Shown here piece after piece: positions 1 through 8,586 of a stretch of 64,000 nt of DNA. The stretch's first letter is position 1; each line of letters begins with the position of its first letter. The translations under genes were made by a program, and so were the position numbers. This DNA is from Paracoccus salsus (GTDB lineage: Bacteria > Pseudomonadota > Alphaproteobacteria > Rhodobacterales > Rhodobacteraceae), in the NCBI RefSeq assembly GCF_021556615.1, contig NZ_JAKGGD010000005.1:124001-188000 (forward strand), read 5' to 3'. The notes under the pieces were generated by a model. It ran no database searches and was not told where the DNA came from. It worked only from the letters and a program-made list of their open reading frames with translations.

Positions 1-478
1 GCTGATGCCGCTGGATTTCGAGGTGCGGGTGCGCGTCGATGCCTATTCCGACGTGCGCGCGATCGGCGTGCAGGCGGATGGCGGCACGGTCATGGCGGGG
101 CGCTTCGTCAAGGCCTCGGGCGGCTGCTCGGCGCCAGCCGGCAAGGACATGGCCGCGGTCGAGGCCAGAAAGGGCGAGATGCGCTGGAAGACCGCCCTTC
201 AGGACGGCCGCCAGATCGGCACGCTGATGATCCGCCACCCGATGTTTTCCGGGCTTCAGCGCGATCAGGTCACGCTGCTGAACATTCCCGCGAATTTCAT
301 CGACCGGCTGGATGTCCGGCAGGGCGACGAGTTGCTGTTCTCGATGCAGGCCGGCATCTCGGTCAGCGAGGACCCGGTCTTCCGCTTTGCCTATGTCCCG
401 AACGGCCAGCCGATCCGCGTCCATGCCGAGGATGTCGACGGCAATGTCTGGGACCAGAGCTTCGACGCGGCCGGCTGA
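1..478 (+). CDS. quinoprotein dehydrogenase-associated SoxYZ-like carrier, C-terminal part
   Basis: Partial gene; the frame is open from base 2 and the 5' end lies outside the window. The visible 158 residues contain a SoxY-type swinging-arm end (SGGCSAP) followed by a SoxZ-like immunoglobulin fold starting near TLMIRHPMFSGLQ and including PANFIDRLDVRQGDELL. In Sox proteins the Cys of the GGC arm carries sulfur intermediates. Fused SoxY-SoxZ relatives are known beside PQQ-dependent alcohol dehydrogenases and are thought to be periplasmic, with unknown cargo. The arm is interior here because the SoxZ-like part follows it. Its usual neighbours (XoxF and the PQQ-associated ABC genes) lie more than 50 kb away in this window. 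The family call is fairly sure; function is by analogy. Confidence 0.8.
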   Translation, partial: LMPLDFEVRVRVDAYSDVRAIGVQADGGTVMAGRFVKASGGCSAPAGKDMAAVEARKGEMRWKTALQDGRQIGTLMIRHPMFSGLQRDQVTLLNIPANFIDRLDVRQGDELLFSMQAGISVSEDPVFRFAYVPNGQPIRVHAEDVDGNVWDQSFDAAG

Positions 479-523
479 ATCAAGGGCCGACGCAGCAAGG
501 CGCTGCATCGGCCCCCTCTTGCC

Positions 524-1159
524 TTACCAGATGAAATCGTCCGCATCCATTCGTGACAGGCGGAAATCCTCGATCGTCAGGCGATGGCTTCCGGCCGATA
601 TGACCACGTCGGACCCGTTCTGGCTGGCCGCGGCGCGGATATCGGCATAGCTGCCGAAGCGCGCGAACGAGGACAGGTCGATCACGTCATCGTCGCCGTC
701 ATCCTCGAAATCGACGATCACGTCGCGACCATGGGTGAACACGAAGCGGTCATCGCCCTCGCCGCCGGTCATGGTGTCGTCGCCACGTCCGCCGTGCAGC
801 AGGTCGTTGCCCTCGCCCCCCGACAGACGGTCGGCGCCCCATCCGCCGAACATGCGATCGTTGCCGTCACCGCCGCTCATCACGTCGTTGCCGCCACCGC
901 CGTAGACGGTGTCGTTGCCTTCGCCGGCGCTGATCCGGTCGTTGCCGGTCCCGGTCCAGATGCGGTCGTTGCCGTCACCGCCATAGACCAGGTCATGACC
1001 GTTGCCCGACCAGATCCGGTCGTTGCCTTCACCGCCATGGACGGTGTCATTGCCACCGCCGGCGCGCAGCGCGTCGTCGCCCGACCGTCCATAGATCAGG
1101 TCGGCGACCGTTGTTCCGGTGATGCGGTTGTCGTCGTCGTTTCCACGAAATAAGGGCAT
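524..1159 (-). CDS. short RTX (hemolysin-type) calcium-binding repeat protein
   Basis: The 211-residue protein is built almost wholly of GGxGxDxxx nonapeptide repeats (for example GGEGNDRIW, GGDGNDRMF, GGRGDDTMT), roughly residues 15-140. These fold into a calcium-filled parallel beta-roll. A typical post-repeat segment follows (DRFVFTHGRDVIVDFEDDGD) and the protein ends in DDFIW, an acidic/hydrophobic tail resembling type I secretion signals. No catalytic domain is attached and no type I exporter lies nearby, so this is probably an extracellular, calcium-folded protein of unknown role. I chose the ATG preceded by GGAG rather than a start 15 codons upstream that lacks a ribosome site. Confidence 0.8.
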   Translation of the reverse strand: MPLFRGNDDDNRITGTTVADLIYGRSGDDALRAGGGNDTVHGGEGNDRIWSGNGHDLVYGGDGNDRIWTGTGNDRISAGEGNDTVYGGGGNDVMSGGDGNDRMFGGWGADRLSGGEGNDLLHGGRGDDTMTGGEGDDRFVFTHGRDVIVDFEDDGDDDVIDLSSFARFGSYADIRAAASQNGSDVVISAGSHRLTIEDFRLSRMDADDFIW

Positions 1160-1385
1160 GTCTCCAACTCCCAGGATGATGGCCACGTGACAGACCCGAA
1201 ACACCTGGACCCTGCGCGAAGGAACCGGGTCCTGCCCGTCGCCGCGCCCTGTCAGTCCGTCCGGGCCAAGCCCGAAAGCCCCGATCCCCTGGCGTGCATC
1301 GCCACGGTGATCCCGGCTTCCCGGTCTCTGCCATGATGACGCGCGGGCGGCCCGATCATTCCATGCGACATGCGAAAGATCGCCG

Positions 1386-2711
1386 TCAGCGGCAGGTCTG
1401 TCGCGGCGTCACCAGGCCCTGGCCGAAGATGTCGTCGCGGCCCTCGGCGCCCAGATCGCGGGCATCGCCCAGCAGCCGCGCGCGCAAGGCGGCGTTGCTC
1501 AGTTCCGGCTCGCCCTGCAGCATCAGCGCGGCGGCGGCGCTGACGAAGGGCGCGGCATAGGATGTGCCGGTCTTGGTGCGCGCCCCGCTGATCGAGGCCG
1601 CGGTCCAGACATCCACCCCCGGCGCGGCCAGATCGATATGCGGCCCCCGGCCCGCCCGGCGATAGACGACACCCCGGCGATCGACGGCCGTCACCGCCAG
1701 AACCTGCGGATAGGCCGCCGGATAGGCGGGCGGCGCGGCCGGGCCGTTATTGCCGGCCGCGGCGATCATCAGGATTCCCTGCGCGTCCATCCGGGCAATC
1801 TGCGCCTCAAGTGCTGCGTTGCCGGGCCCGGCAAGCGACAGGTTCACGATCCGCACCTGCCTCCGGCTCAGGTAGTCCAGCGCCCGGATCAGCGAGAACG
1901 CGTCGCTGCGCTGGTCCTGTCCGGCCCGGTGAAAGGCATCCACCGCCAGCAATTCCGCTTGCGGCACCAGCCCGGGCGCGCGGCTGTCGGAATCGCCGAC
2001 CAGCAGCGCGGCGACGGCGGTGCCATGAAGCAGATCCGAGGCCGGGCGCGCGTCCTGAAGCCGGTGCAGTTCGATCCGGGCACCGGCCAGCGCGCTGTGC
2101 TCGACATTCAGCCCGGTATCGACCATGCCGATGCGCGGCAGGGGCCCGCAGGATTGCGGCGTTTCCGGCCAGCCGATCATCAGGCGGGCCGGGCAGTCGA
2201 TGCCCCGGCACTCCTCGCCCTGCTCGGTGCGGTAGAAATGATTGAAATCCGACCCCTCGGCCTCGGCCAGTCCGCGCACCACCGCCAGCGCCTGGTTCAT
2301 GCCCAGCGCGGCGGGCTTGCGAAGCCGCACCAGCAACCGGCCGGTTCCCAGCCTGTCGCTTTCCAGGCTGTCAAAGCCCTGGGCCAGCAGGGCGGCCAGG
2401 TCGTCCTCGGCGAGGCCGCGCGCCAGGATCTCGTTCTCGGCCCGCTGCGGCAGGGGCGGCGGCGCAGCCTGTCGGCGCACGCGCCGCCGCACCGGGGCAG
2501 CGTCGTCGTCATCGTCGTCCCGGACCCGCCGGCCATCGTCGTCATCGTCATCGCTGTTCCGGGCCCGCCGGCCACCGCCGTCGTCGTCGTCATCGTCGTG
2601 GTCGTCGGCCTGCGCGACGGCGATCAGCGACACGCCGCCGGCACCGTCAGGGCGCGGCTGCGCCGTCAGCGACATGGCGCCAAGCAACAGGAACAGAACG
2701 ATCTTCCGCAT
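1386..2711 (-). CDS. secreted S8 (subtilisin-like) serine peptidase with poly-Asp N-terminal region
   Basis: The 441-residue protein has a signal peptide (about residues 1-35), a low-complexity region with three poly-Asp blocks separated by Arg-rich segments (about 37-80), a Pro-rich linker and a subtilase domain. The catalytic triad is visible: Asp198 in GMVDTGLN, His229 in LLHGTAVAALL and Ser384 in TGTSYAAPFV. Asn321/322 in AAAGNNGP is the likely oxyanion residue. It is divergent from a sigma/anti-sigma pair across 99 bp, an arrangement that suggests control by that sigma factor. AGAGG precedes the ATG. The acidic blocks may bind calcium or keep the zymogen inactive; that is inference. Substrate is unknown. 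Confidence 0.88.
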   Translation of the reverse strand: MRKIVLFLLLGAMSLTAQPRPDGAGGVSLIAVAQADDHDDDDDDGGGRRARNSDDDDDDGRRVRDDDDDDAAPVRRRVRRQAAPPPLPQRAENEILARGLAEDDLAALLAQGFDSLESDRLGTGRLLVRLRKPAALGMNQALAVVRGLAEAEGSDFNHFYRTEQGEECRGIDCPARLMIGWPETPQSCGPLPRIGMVDTGLNVEHSALAGARIELHRLQDARPASDLLHGTAVAALLVGDSDSRAPGLVPQAELLAVDAFHRAGQDQRSDAFSLIRALDYLSRRQVRIVNLSLAGPGNAALEAQIARMDAQGILMIAAAGNNGPAAPPAYPAAYPQVLAVTAVDRRGVVYRRAGRGPHIDLAAPGVDVWTAASISGARTKTGTSYAAPFVSAAAALMLQGEPELSNAALRARLLGDARDLGAEGRDDIFGQGLVTPRQTCR

Positions 2712-2810
2712 GGTCGGACCTCTTTACTTCCGTTTGCAGACGACTACGCTGCGATCCCAGATCAATTCCCTATGCAGCAGAAAAACGGTGCTGCCCGGTC
2801 GGAGATTGCC

Positions 2811-3302
2811 ATGAACGCCGCCTTTGGCGAAGCCCTGATCGGGCGGCTGCCGGCGCTGCGACGTTACGCCCTGTCGCTGGCGCGACGCGCCGATGTCGCC
2901 GACGATCTGGTCCAGATCACGGTCGAGCGCGCGATCGCCGCGGCCGACAGCTATGACCCGGCATCGCGCCTCGATCCGTGGCTGTTCCGCATCACGCGCA
3001 ACGCCTTCATCGACATGACCCGGCGCCAGCGGACCCGCGGGATCGAGGTCGATGTGTTCGACATGCCCCAGGCACTGCCCACGGACGGCCAGCGCCAGAT
3101 CGAGGGACGCCTGATGCTGCGCGCGACCGCAGCGGCGATGCGGACCCTGCCGCCCGAACAGCGCGAGATCCTGTCGCTGGTCTGCGTGCACGAGCTCAGC
3201 TACGCCGAGGCCGCCGAGATCCTGCAGATCCCCACCGGCACGGTCATGAGCCGACTGTCTCGCGCCCGTCTGGCCCTGGCCCGCAAGCTGGGAATAGAAT
3301 GA
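2811..3302 (+). CDS. ECF-type RNA polymerase sigma factor
   Basis: The 163-residue protein has sigma region 2 (YALSLARRADVADDLVQITV through DPWLFRITRNAFIDMTRRQR) and region 4 (LPPEQREILSLVCVHELSYA, then IPTGTVMSRLSRARLAL, the helix-turn-helix that reads the -35 element). Region 1 and most of region 3 are absent, as in ECF sigma factors. The chosen ATG has GGAG six bases upstream; another in-frame ATG 39 bases earlier lacks one. A likely anti-sigma factor follows 62 bp downstream and a secreted protease gene diverges from it. These are the likely partner and target. The inducing signal cannot be read from the sequence. Confidence 0.9.
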   Translation: MNAAFGEALIGRLPALRRYALSLARRADVADDLVQITVERAIAAADSYDPASRLDPWLFRITRNAFIDMTRRQRTRGIEVDVFDMPQALPTDGQRQIEGRLMLRATAAAMRTLPPEQREILSLVCVHELSYAEAAEILQIPTGTVMSRLSRARLALARKLGIE

Positions 3303-3316
3303 CGGGCAAGGCGTAG

Positions 3317-3335
3317 ATGTCGGATAATGTCGGAT
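3317..3335 (+). repeat. 10-bp-period direct repeat between sigma and anti-sigma genes
   Basis: ATGTCGGAT occurs twice with a one-base spacer just downstream of the sigma factor stop codon. One helical turn separates the copies, which would suit a side-by-side protein contact, but the site may be chance. No T-tract follows, so it is not a terminator. Confidence 0.35.
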
Positions 3336-3364
3336 GACGCGCGAACAGGCCAGGAAACCGCAGA

Positions 3365-4093
3365 ATGCTGATCGACGATGAAACCCTGATGGCGCTTGCG
3401 GATGGAGAGTTGGAGCACGGGATGGCCGAGCGGGTCAGGGCCGCCATCGCCGCCGACCCCGCGCTTCAGGCGCGGCTGCGGGTCTTCGTCGAGACAAGAC
3501 GCGCCCTGCGCGAGACGGCGGCGCAATCCGGACCGGCACCCGGCGACGACGCGCTGATCGCCCGCATCCGCGCCGCCTCGATGGCCACGCAGCCCGCGAC
3601 GGCGCCAGGCACGGCGCCGACCCTGCAGCCGGGGCCGGCGACCGTCCGGCATCCCGCCAATCTCGTCCGCCGCCCGCTTGCCGGCCTCGCGGCGGCGCTG
3701 CTGACGGTCGTCATCGGGCTTGTCTGGTGGTGGCCGGCGGGCGGCCCCGATGCGGCGATTCCCGCGTCGCAGATCGCCGCCCTGCAGGAACTGATGTCGG
3801 GCGAGACACGCGACCTGCCGGACGGCAGCCGCCTGACCATGATCGCCTCGTACCGGACCGGCGGGGGCGCGCTGTGCCGCGAATACGAAACCCATGCGGG
3901 AACACGCATGACCGTGATGGTCGCCTGCCGGAACGACGACGGCTGGACCCGGCATTTCGCCACCGACATCACCGCCTCGGAGGATTACATCCCGGCGGCG
4001 GGCGAGATCGAGGCGCTGGACGCTTTCCTGGCGCAGACCGCCGCCGGCGCGCCGCTCGGCCCCGCGCAGGAGGTCGAGGCGCTGGCCAACTGA
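3365..4093 (+). CDS. putative transmembrane anti-sigma factor
   Basis: The 242-residue protein starts with a short anti-sigma-like helical domain (DDETLMALADGELEHGMAER, then an Ala-rich helix to about residue 60). A Pro/Ala linker, one membrane segment (about 100-120, LAGLAAALLTVVIGLVWWW) and a periplasmic domain of about 120 residues follow. No HxxxCxxC zinc motif is visible, so it belongs to the zinc-free type. Directly following the sigma gene, it probably sequesters that factor at the inner membrane until a periplasmic signal is sensed. The two conserved-looking Cys of the outer domain (LCREYE, VACRND) could form a disulfide. Role is inferred from order and architecture. Confidence 0.78.
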   Translation: MLIDDETLMALADGELEHGMAERVRAAIAADPALQARLRVFVETRRALRETAAQSGPAPGDDALIARIRAASMATQPATAPGTAPTLQPGPATVRHPANLVRRPLAGLAAALLTVVIGLVWWWPAGGPDAAIPASQIAALQELMSGETRDLPDGSRLTMIASYRTGGGALCREYETHAGTRMTVMVACRNDDGWTRHFATDITASEDYIPAAGEIEALDAFLAQTAAGAPLGPAQEVEALAN

Positions 4094-4192
4094 TCGCCCC
4101 GCCGGTCCCTCGCCCGCCGCCGCCGTTTCGGGAATACGCCCCCCGGTCGCCGCGTCATCCCAAACGACGCCGCATGTTGGCAGGAGGAACCG

Positions 4193-5581
4193 ATGTCAGC
4201 CTCGCTCACAAGACGGGTGGCGGCCCGCCTGTCACAGGACGTTCCGGCGCAATCGCTGGCCGTGTTCCGCATCCTGTTCGGCGCGCTGCTGGTCTGGGAT
4301 TGCTGGCGCTTCATCCGCGACGACCGGATCTGGCGCTACTGGGTCGCGCCCGATTTCCATTTCGCCTATCCGGGTTTCGCGTGGGTCAGACCGCTGCCCG
4401 AGCCCTGGCTGCAACTTGCCTGGCTGGCGCTTGGCGCAGCGGCGCTGCTGGTCATGCTGGGGCTGTTCTACCGGCTGGCGATCGTCGTGCTGACGGGGCT
4501 GTTCGCCTATTTCTTCCTGCTCGACGCGGCCGAGTATCTGAACCACTTCTACCTGGTCCTGCTTTACGCGCTGATCCTGTGCTGCCTGCCCGCGGCGCGG
4601 GTGTGGTCGCTGGACGCGCTCTTGCGGCCGACCGGGCGGACGACGGTGCCCCGCCTCTCGATCGTCATGCTGCGCGCCCAGACCGAGATCGTGCTGATCC
4701 ATGCCGGGCTGGTCAAGCTGACCCCCGACTGGCTGCGCGGCCAGCCGCTGGGGATGTGGCTGCGCGAGCGGACCGAGGGGCTGTGGATCGCGCCCGCCTT
4801 CCAGCAGGACTGGCTGATCGTGCTGGCCTGCTGGGGCGTGATCGTGCTGCATGTCCTGGGTGCGCCGCTGCTGCTGTGGCGCAGGACCCGGCTTGCGGTG
4901 TTCCTGGTCTACTGCGCCTTTCACGCCGCCAATGCGTGGTTCTTCAATATCGGCATCTTCCCGTGGCTGACCATCGCCGCCAGCACGATCTTCTTCGCCC
5001 CCGACTGGCCCGCCCGCCTGCATCCCGGCCTTGCCATCCGGCCCGTCACCCCGGAACGCGGCGCGCGGGGGCCGTTGCCCGCCATCGTGCTGATCGCGGC
5101 GGGCGTCTGGCTGGCGGTGCAGGTCGCGCTGCCGGTCCGCGGCGCAGCCTTCGCCTCGGAAACCAGGTGGAGCGGCGACGGCCACCGCTTTTCCTGGCGG
5201 ATGCGGCTCTTCGACCGTCAGGCGGTCGGCAGCTTCGTCGTGACCGACCGCGACAGCGGCGACAGCTGGCGCGTCGATCCCGACGCCTACCTGACCCCGC
5301 GCCAGACCGACAAGATGCTGGTCCGCGCCGACATGGTCCATCAATTCGCCAACCATCTCGCGGGTCTGTGGCGCGCGCAGGGCCACGATGTCGCCGTCCG
5401 GGCCCAGATCTGCAAGTCGCTGAACGGCCGGCCCTGCCAGCTGTTCATCGACCCCGCCACCGACCTGACCCGCGCCCGCCGCAACCTGTTCGGTCCCGAT
5501 CCCTGGGTCCTGCCGCTGGACATCGCCCATTGGGGCCTCGCCGACGACGCCCGCACGGCCGGCCTGCCGCCCGGGACCTGA
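4193..5581 (+). CDS. HTTM (vitamin K-dependent carboxylase-like) membrane protein
   Basis: The 462-residue protein has multiple membrane helices and HTTM-family hallmarks: an N-terminal LAVFRILFGALLVWD helix, a first loop with WRYWVAPDFHFAYPGF, the HFYLVLLYALILCCLPA segment and the motif QTEIVLIHAGLVKLTPDWLR. The family is related to the membrane part of gamma-glutamyl carboxylase, but bacterial members mostly have no known substrate and this one lacks the lumenal carboxylase domain. A soluble region of about 130 residues follows the last helix. GGAGG lies 6 bp before the ATG. It stands alone, 99 bp after the anti-sigma gene and 190 bp before the sulfotransferase. Confidence 0.8.
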   Translation: MSASLTRRVAARLSQDVPAQSLAVFRILFGALLVWDCWRFIRDDRIWRYWVAPDFHFAYPGFAWVRPLPEPWLQLAWLALGAAALLVMLGLFYRLAIVVLTGLFAYFFLLDAAEYLNHFYLVLLYALILCCLPAARVWSLDALLRPTGRTTVPRLSIVMLRAQTEIVLIHAGLVKLTPDWLRGQPLGMWLRERTEGLWIAPAFQQDWLIVLACWGVIVLHVLGAPLLLWRRTRLAVFLVYCAFHAANAWFFNIGIFPWLTIAASTIFFAPDWPARLHPGLAIRPVTPERGARGPLPAIVLIAAGVWLAVQVALPVRGAAFASETRWSGDGHRFSWRMRLFDRQAVGSFVVTDRDSGDSWRVDPDAYLTPRQTDKMLVRADMVHQFANHLAGLWRAQGHDVAVRAQICKSLNGRPCQLFIDPATDLTRARRNLFGPDPWVLPLDIAHWGLADDARTAGLPPGT

Positions 5582-5772
5582 CCCGCGCCGTCTGCCCGCC
5601 CAGGCCCCGGCAGGTCTTGCGCCTGGCGGGAGCGGGACCGTTGTGTCTTCGGCCGCCGTCGGGCATACGCAGCCCTGGATCGAAGGACAGCCGCCTGGCG
5701 GTATCGCACGCGGTTGGATCACCGACGTCGCGACCGACAACGGCGAACGACACAAGAGGCCTGAATAGCACG

Positions 5773-6957
5773 ATGCGTTGCGTAGTTCATATTGGAACCG
5801 AGAAGACCGGAACAACCTCGATCCAGGAATCGCTAGACCGGAACGCGACACTGCTGGCCGCAAGCGGCGTCCATTATCCACCGGTCCTGATGAACGGCAG
5901 GCACGCCAGAATCGCGTGTTACGCGATGGATTATGACACGGCGGACCGGCGAAAAAGACAATTCGGCCTTCTGGACAAGGCCTCGACGGACGCGTTCCGG
6001 AAATCCTTCGAAATGCAGTTCGAGAAGGCTCTGGATAAAAACTGCGAGACGGTTCTGATCGTCAACGAGCATCTGAGCCGGCTTCGCAACGTCACGGAAG
6101 TCGAAAGGCTCAGGAAATTCCTGTCTCGCCACTTCGATGACATCAGGATCGTTGTCTATCTGAGACGTCAGGACAAGCTCATGAGAAGCATGTACTCGAC
6201 AAGGATCAAGATCGGCCTGACAAGCGACGAGGTCTTTCCTGCGCGGCCAGAGAACCGGAACTCCGTTTACACGCATTATGATTTCCGCCGGATCCTGGAT
6301 TTGTGGACCAGGGTCTGGGGCCGGGATGCGGTCACTCCGCGCATCTTCGAGCGGGATCTTCTGATCGGCAGGGATGCGCTTTCGGACTTCCTGCATCTTG
6401 CGGACGTGACGCCACCGAAAGGTTTCGTCCCCGTGCGCGCCAATGAAAGCATTTCGCCTCAGGCACTTGTCGCGATCCGCGAGATCAACAAGCATCTTCC
6501 GAAGGAATGGAAATATCGTGGCGATATCGGCCGCATTGCCTCACGCTGCTTCCCCGGCGATGGAATACCCGTATCGCGACGGGAATCGTGCGAGTTTCTG
6601 TCGCATTTCGAGGATGGCAACGATCACGTCGCGCGCGCGTTCTTCGATCGCGAAAAGCTGTTCGACCCGGTCAGGGAGGACGAGTTCGACGGTGCCGACA
6701 AGGCTGAGGAAATATCCCTGACGGTTCCCGACATGGCCAGCATATTCGCAAAGCTGTGGGCCCAGTCTGCCGTTCAGAAGAATGCGCTGACGGCCGAAAG
6801 AAATCAGGCCCGGCAGCAGAAGAGAAGACTGGCCGCCGGATTGGATCGTGCGCTTGAAGAGAAACAGCGGTTGATCGCCGAGCGGGACCGGGCCATCCGC
6901 CATCCCTTCAGAACGCTGTGGAGCAGGCTCAGGAACAGACTCCGGAAACCCCGCTAG
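5773..6957 (+). CDS. sulfotransferase-like protein with C-terminal coiled coil
   Basis: The 394-residue protein begins MRCVVHIGTEKTGTTSIQ, the 5'-phosphosulfate-binding loop of PAPS-dependent sulfotransferases. A later IRIVVYLRRQDKLMRSMYS strand and helix matches the 3'-phosphate-binding element. It would transfer sulfate from PAPS to a sugar or surface glycan; the acceptor is unknown. The last 70 residues form a charged helix (LTAERNQARQQKRRLA, then EEKQRLIAERDRAI), probably coiled coil, ending in a basic tail. Codon choice is visibly less GC-rich than its neighbours (many AAA, GAA, AAT, ATT codons), which suggests horizontal acquisition. The start gives the canonical loop at residue 7; no strong ribosome site is visible. 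Confidence 0.8.
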   Translation: MRCVVHIGTEKTGTTSIQESLDRNATLLAASGVHYPPVLMNGRHARIACYAMDYDTADRRKRQFGLLDKASTDAFRKSFEMQFEKALDKNCETVLIVNEHLSRLRNVTEVERLRKFLSRHFDDIRIVVYLRRQDKLMRSMYSTRIKIGLTSDEVFPARPENRNSVYTHYDFRRILDLWTRVWGRDAVTPRIFERDLLIGRDALSDFLHLADVTPPKGFVPVRANESISPQALVAIREINKHLPKEWKYRGDIGRIASRCFPGDGIPVSRRESCEFLSHFEDGNDHVARAFFDREKLFDPVREDEFDGADKAEEISLTVPDMASIFAKLWAQSAVQKNALTAERNQARQQKRRLAAGLDRALEEKQRLIAERDRAIRHPFRTLWSRLRNRLRKPR

Positions 6958-7223
6958 GCCGGCCATTGTCCCGGCCTGTCCGGGCCTCGGCCAGGTCCGA
7001 CGCGCGAAGACGCGCGCGTCGCGTCAGGCGGTCAGGGTTGCCTCTGCCCTCTTCGTTGAGCGTTCGTTAACCGGGGGTGCGCAAGCTGTGTACGCGCTGT
7101 GCACGGGTGGTGCCCGTGCGGTGCCTGCGCTGTGCGATGCAAAACCCTGCAATTGCTGGCCCAGGTCGCGCCGCCCCCGTTGCGCGGCATGACGCAACGC
7201 TCGCGGCCGTTGCGCGCCACGGC

Positions 7224-7814
7224 CTAGTCCGCGCGCAAGGTTGCGGGTGATCCGGTCAGGCGCAGCGGGCGGGCGCCCAGGCGATCCGGCTCGGCCTCGT
7301 CATGGGTGACAAGGATCAGCCCGGCGCCGCTGCGGTCCAGCAGCTCTGCGGTCAGCCCGATCATCCGCGTTGCCGTTTCAGGATCGAGGCTGGCGAAGGG
7401 CTCGTCCATCAACAGGATGTCGGGCCGGGCAGCAAAGGCGCGGGCCAGCGCCAGCCTGCGCTGCTGGCCCAGCGACATCTGCCGGGGAAACCGCGTCTCC
7501 TGCCCATCCAGCCCCAGCCGCGCCATCAGATCGCGCCCGGTCTGGACATCGCAACCCGTTGGGATAGTGATGTTTTCCAAAGCCGTCCGCCACGGAAGAA
7601 GGGTCGGTTCCTGAAACACGACGGCCAGCCGGTCGTCGCCCGAAAGGCAACCCTCGAAGTCCGGGTCAAGCCCGGCGACGATCCGCAGCAGCGTCGATTT
7701 GCCGATCCCCGATGGGCCCAGGACCGCCACGCGCTGGCCGCGCCCGACCTGCAGCGCGACCGTGCCCAGCACCGCCCGGCCGCCAAGGGACTTGCCGCGC
7801 AGGTCAATCCGCAT
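7224..7814 (-). CDS. NitT/TauT-type ABC transporter, ATP-binding protein
   Basis: The 196-residue ATPase is short for the family (usually about 240-260). It carries Walker A GPSGIGKST, a Q-loop (VFQEPTLLPWRTALENI, the WRTALENI wording typical of nitrate/taurine ATPases), a signature MSLGQQRRLALARA in place of LSGGQ, Walker B ILLMDEPFASLD and the H-loop VTHDEAE. It is last in a three-gene operon and overlaps the permease gene by 11 bp. It would energise uptake of the ligand bound by the first gene product. The Gly-to-Leu change in the signature is unusual but the following Gly-Gln is kept. Confidence 0.9.
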   Translation of the reverse strand: MRIDLRGKSLGGRAVLGTVALQVGRGQRVAVLGPSGIGKSTLLRIVAGLDPDFEGCLSGDDRLAVVFQEPTLLPWRTALENITIPTGCDVQTGRDLMARLGLDGQETRFPRQMSLGQQRRLALARAFAARPDILLMDEPFASLDPETATRMIGLTAELLDRSGAGLILVTHDEAEPDRLGARPLRLTGSPATLRAD

Positions 7815-8586
7815 CGCGCCTCCAGCGGTTTGCGCGCGCCTCCCACGGGCGCAGCACGGCCAGGTCGATGGCCAGCATCACCGCCACGAAGGACAGCGCC
7901 CATGCCAGCACGCCAGCCACGTCGAAGCTGGAGAAAAGCAGGTGGATCTTGAACCCGACCCCGTTGGAACGGCCCAGGAACTCGACCACCAGAACGATCT
8001 TCCAGATCAGCGAAATCCCCGCCCGCGCCGCCGCCGCGACATGCGGCGCCAGCTGCGGCAGGACCACATGCCGCAGCCGGTCCAGTCGCGACATGCGGAA
8101 AGCGGTTGCCATGTCGTCCAGATCGGGCCGCAACGCGCGTGCGCCCTCGCGCAGCATGACCGTCACGACCGGGATCTTGTTCAGCGCGACCGCGGCGATC
8201 GCGGCGATCTCGTTCAGGCCGATCCAGATATAGGCCAGCACGATCACGACCAGCGCCGGGATGTTCAGCGCGATCACCAGACCGGGATTCAGCCAGTGGT
8301 CGGCAGTGCGCGACCGGCCCATCCACAGGCCCAGAGCGACGCCGACCGTCATCGCCAGTCCAAAGCTGGCCAGCACCCGGAACAGCGTCATGCCCGCATG
8401 GAACCACAGCTCGCCCGAAGCCGCGATGTGGCCAAGCCTCGCCGCCACCGCGCCCGGACCGGGCATGGTGCGCGGATTGTCGATGAGCCACGCCACGACC
8501 AGCCACAGCGCCAGCATTGCCACCAGCGACGCAAGCCCCGGAAGCGTGCCGGGGCTTTGCCCGGGATATCGGCGCGTCCTACTCAC
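7804..8586 (-). CDS. NitT/TauT-type ABC transporter, permease
   Basis: The 260-residue protein has about six membrane helices and the inner-membrane binding-protein-dependent permease domain. The EAA loop is seen in FRMSRLDRLRHVVLPQLAP; the conserved EAA...G motif is degenerate. The family signature WIGLNEIAAIAAVALNKIPVV is typical of nitrate, sulfonate and thiamine-precursor permeases (usually GxxE). It overlaps both neighbours, the binding protein by 8 bp and the ATPase by 11 bp, so the three are translationally coupled. Substrate unknown. Confidence 0.9.
   Translation of the reverse strand: MSRTRRYPGQSPGTLPGLASLVAMLALWLVVAWLIDNPRTMPGPGAVAARLGHIAASGELWFHAGMTLFRVLASFGLAMTVGVALGLWMGRSRTADHWLNPGLVIALNIPALVVIVLAYIWIGLNEIAAIAAVALNKIPVVTVMLREGARALRPDLDDMATAFRMSRLDRLRHVVLPQLAPHVAAAARAGISLIWKIVLVVEFLGRSNGVGFKIHLLFSSFDVAGVLAWALSFVAVMLAIDLAVLRPWEARANRWRRDAD

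Noticed and set aside
584..1153. 189-codon plus-strand frame with Val/Ala repeats
   Set aside because: Reverse reading of the RTX repeats; the minus-strand frame has the canonical GGxGxD motif and tail.
4232..5881. 549-codon frame on the minus strand
   Set aside because: Antisense to the HTTM gene; Gln/Arg/Asp-rich composition typical of reverse frames in GC-rich genes.
6956..6977. Terminator after the sulfotransferase gene
   Set aside because: AGGCCGG/CCGGCCT forms a seven-base-pair stem but has no T-tract and starts inside the stop codon; too weak to list.
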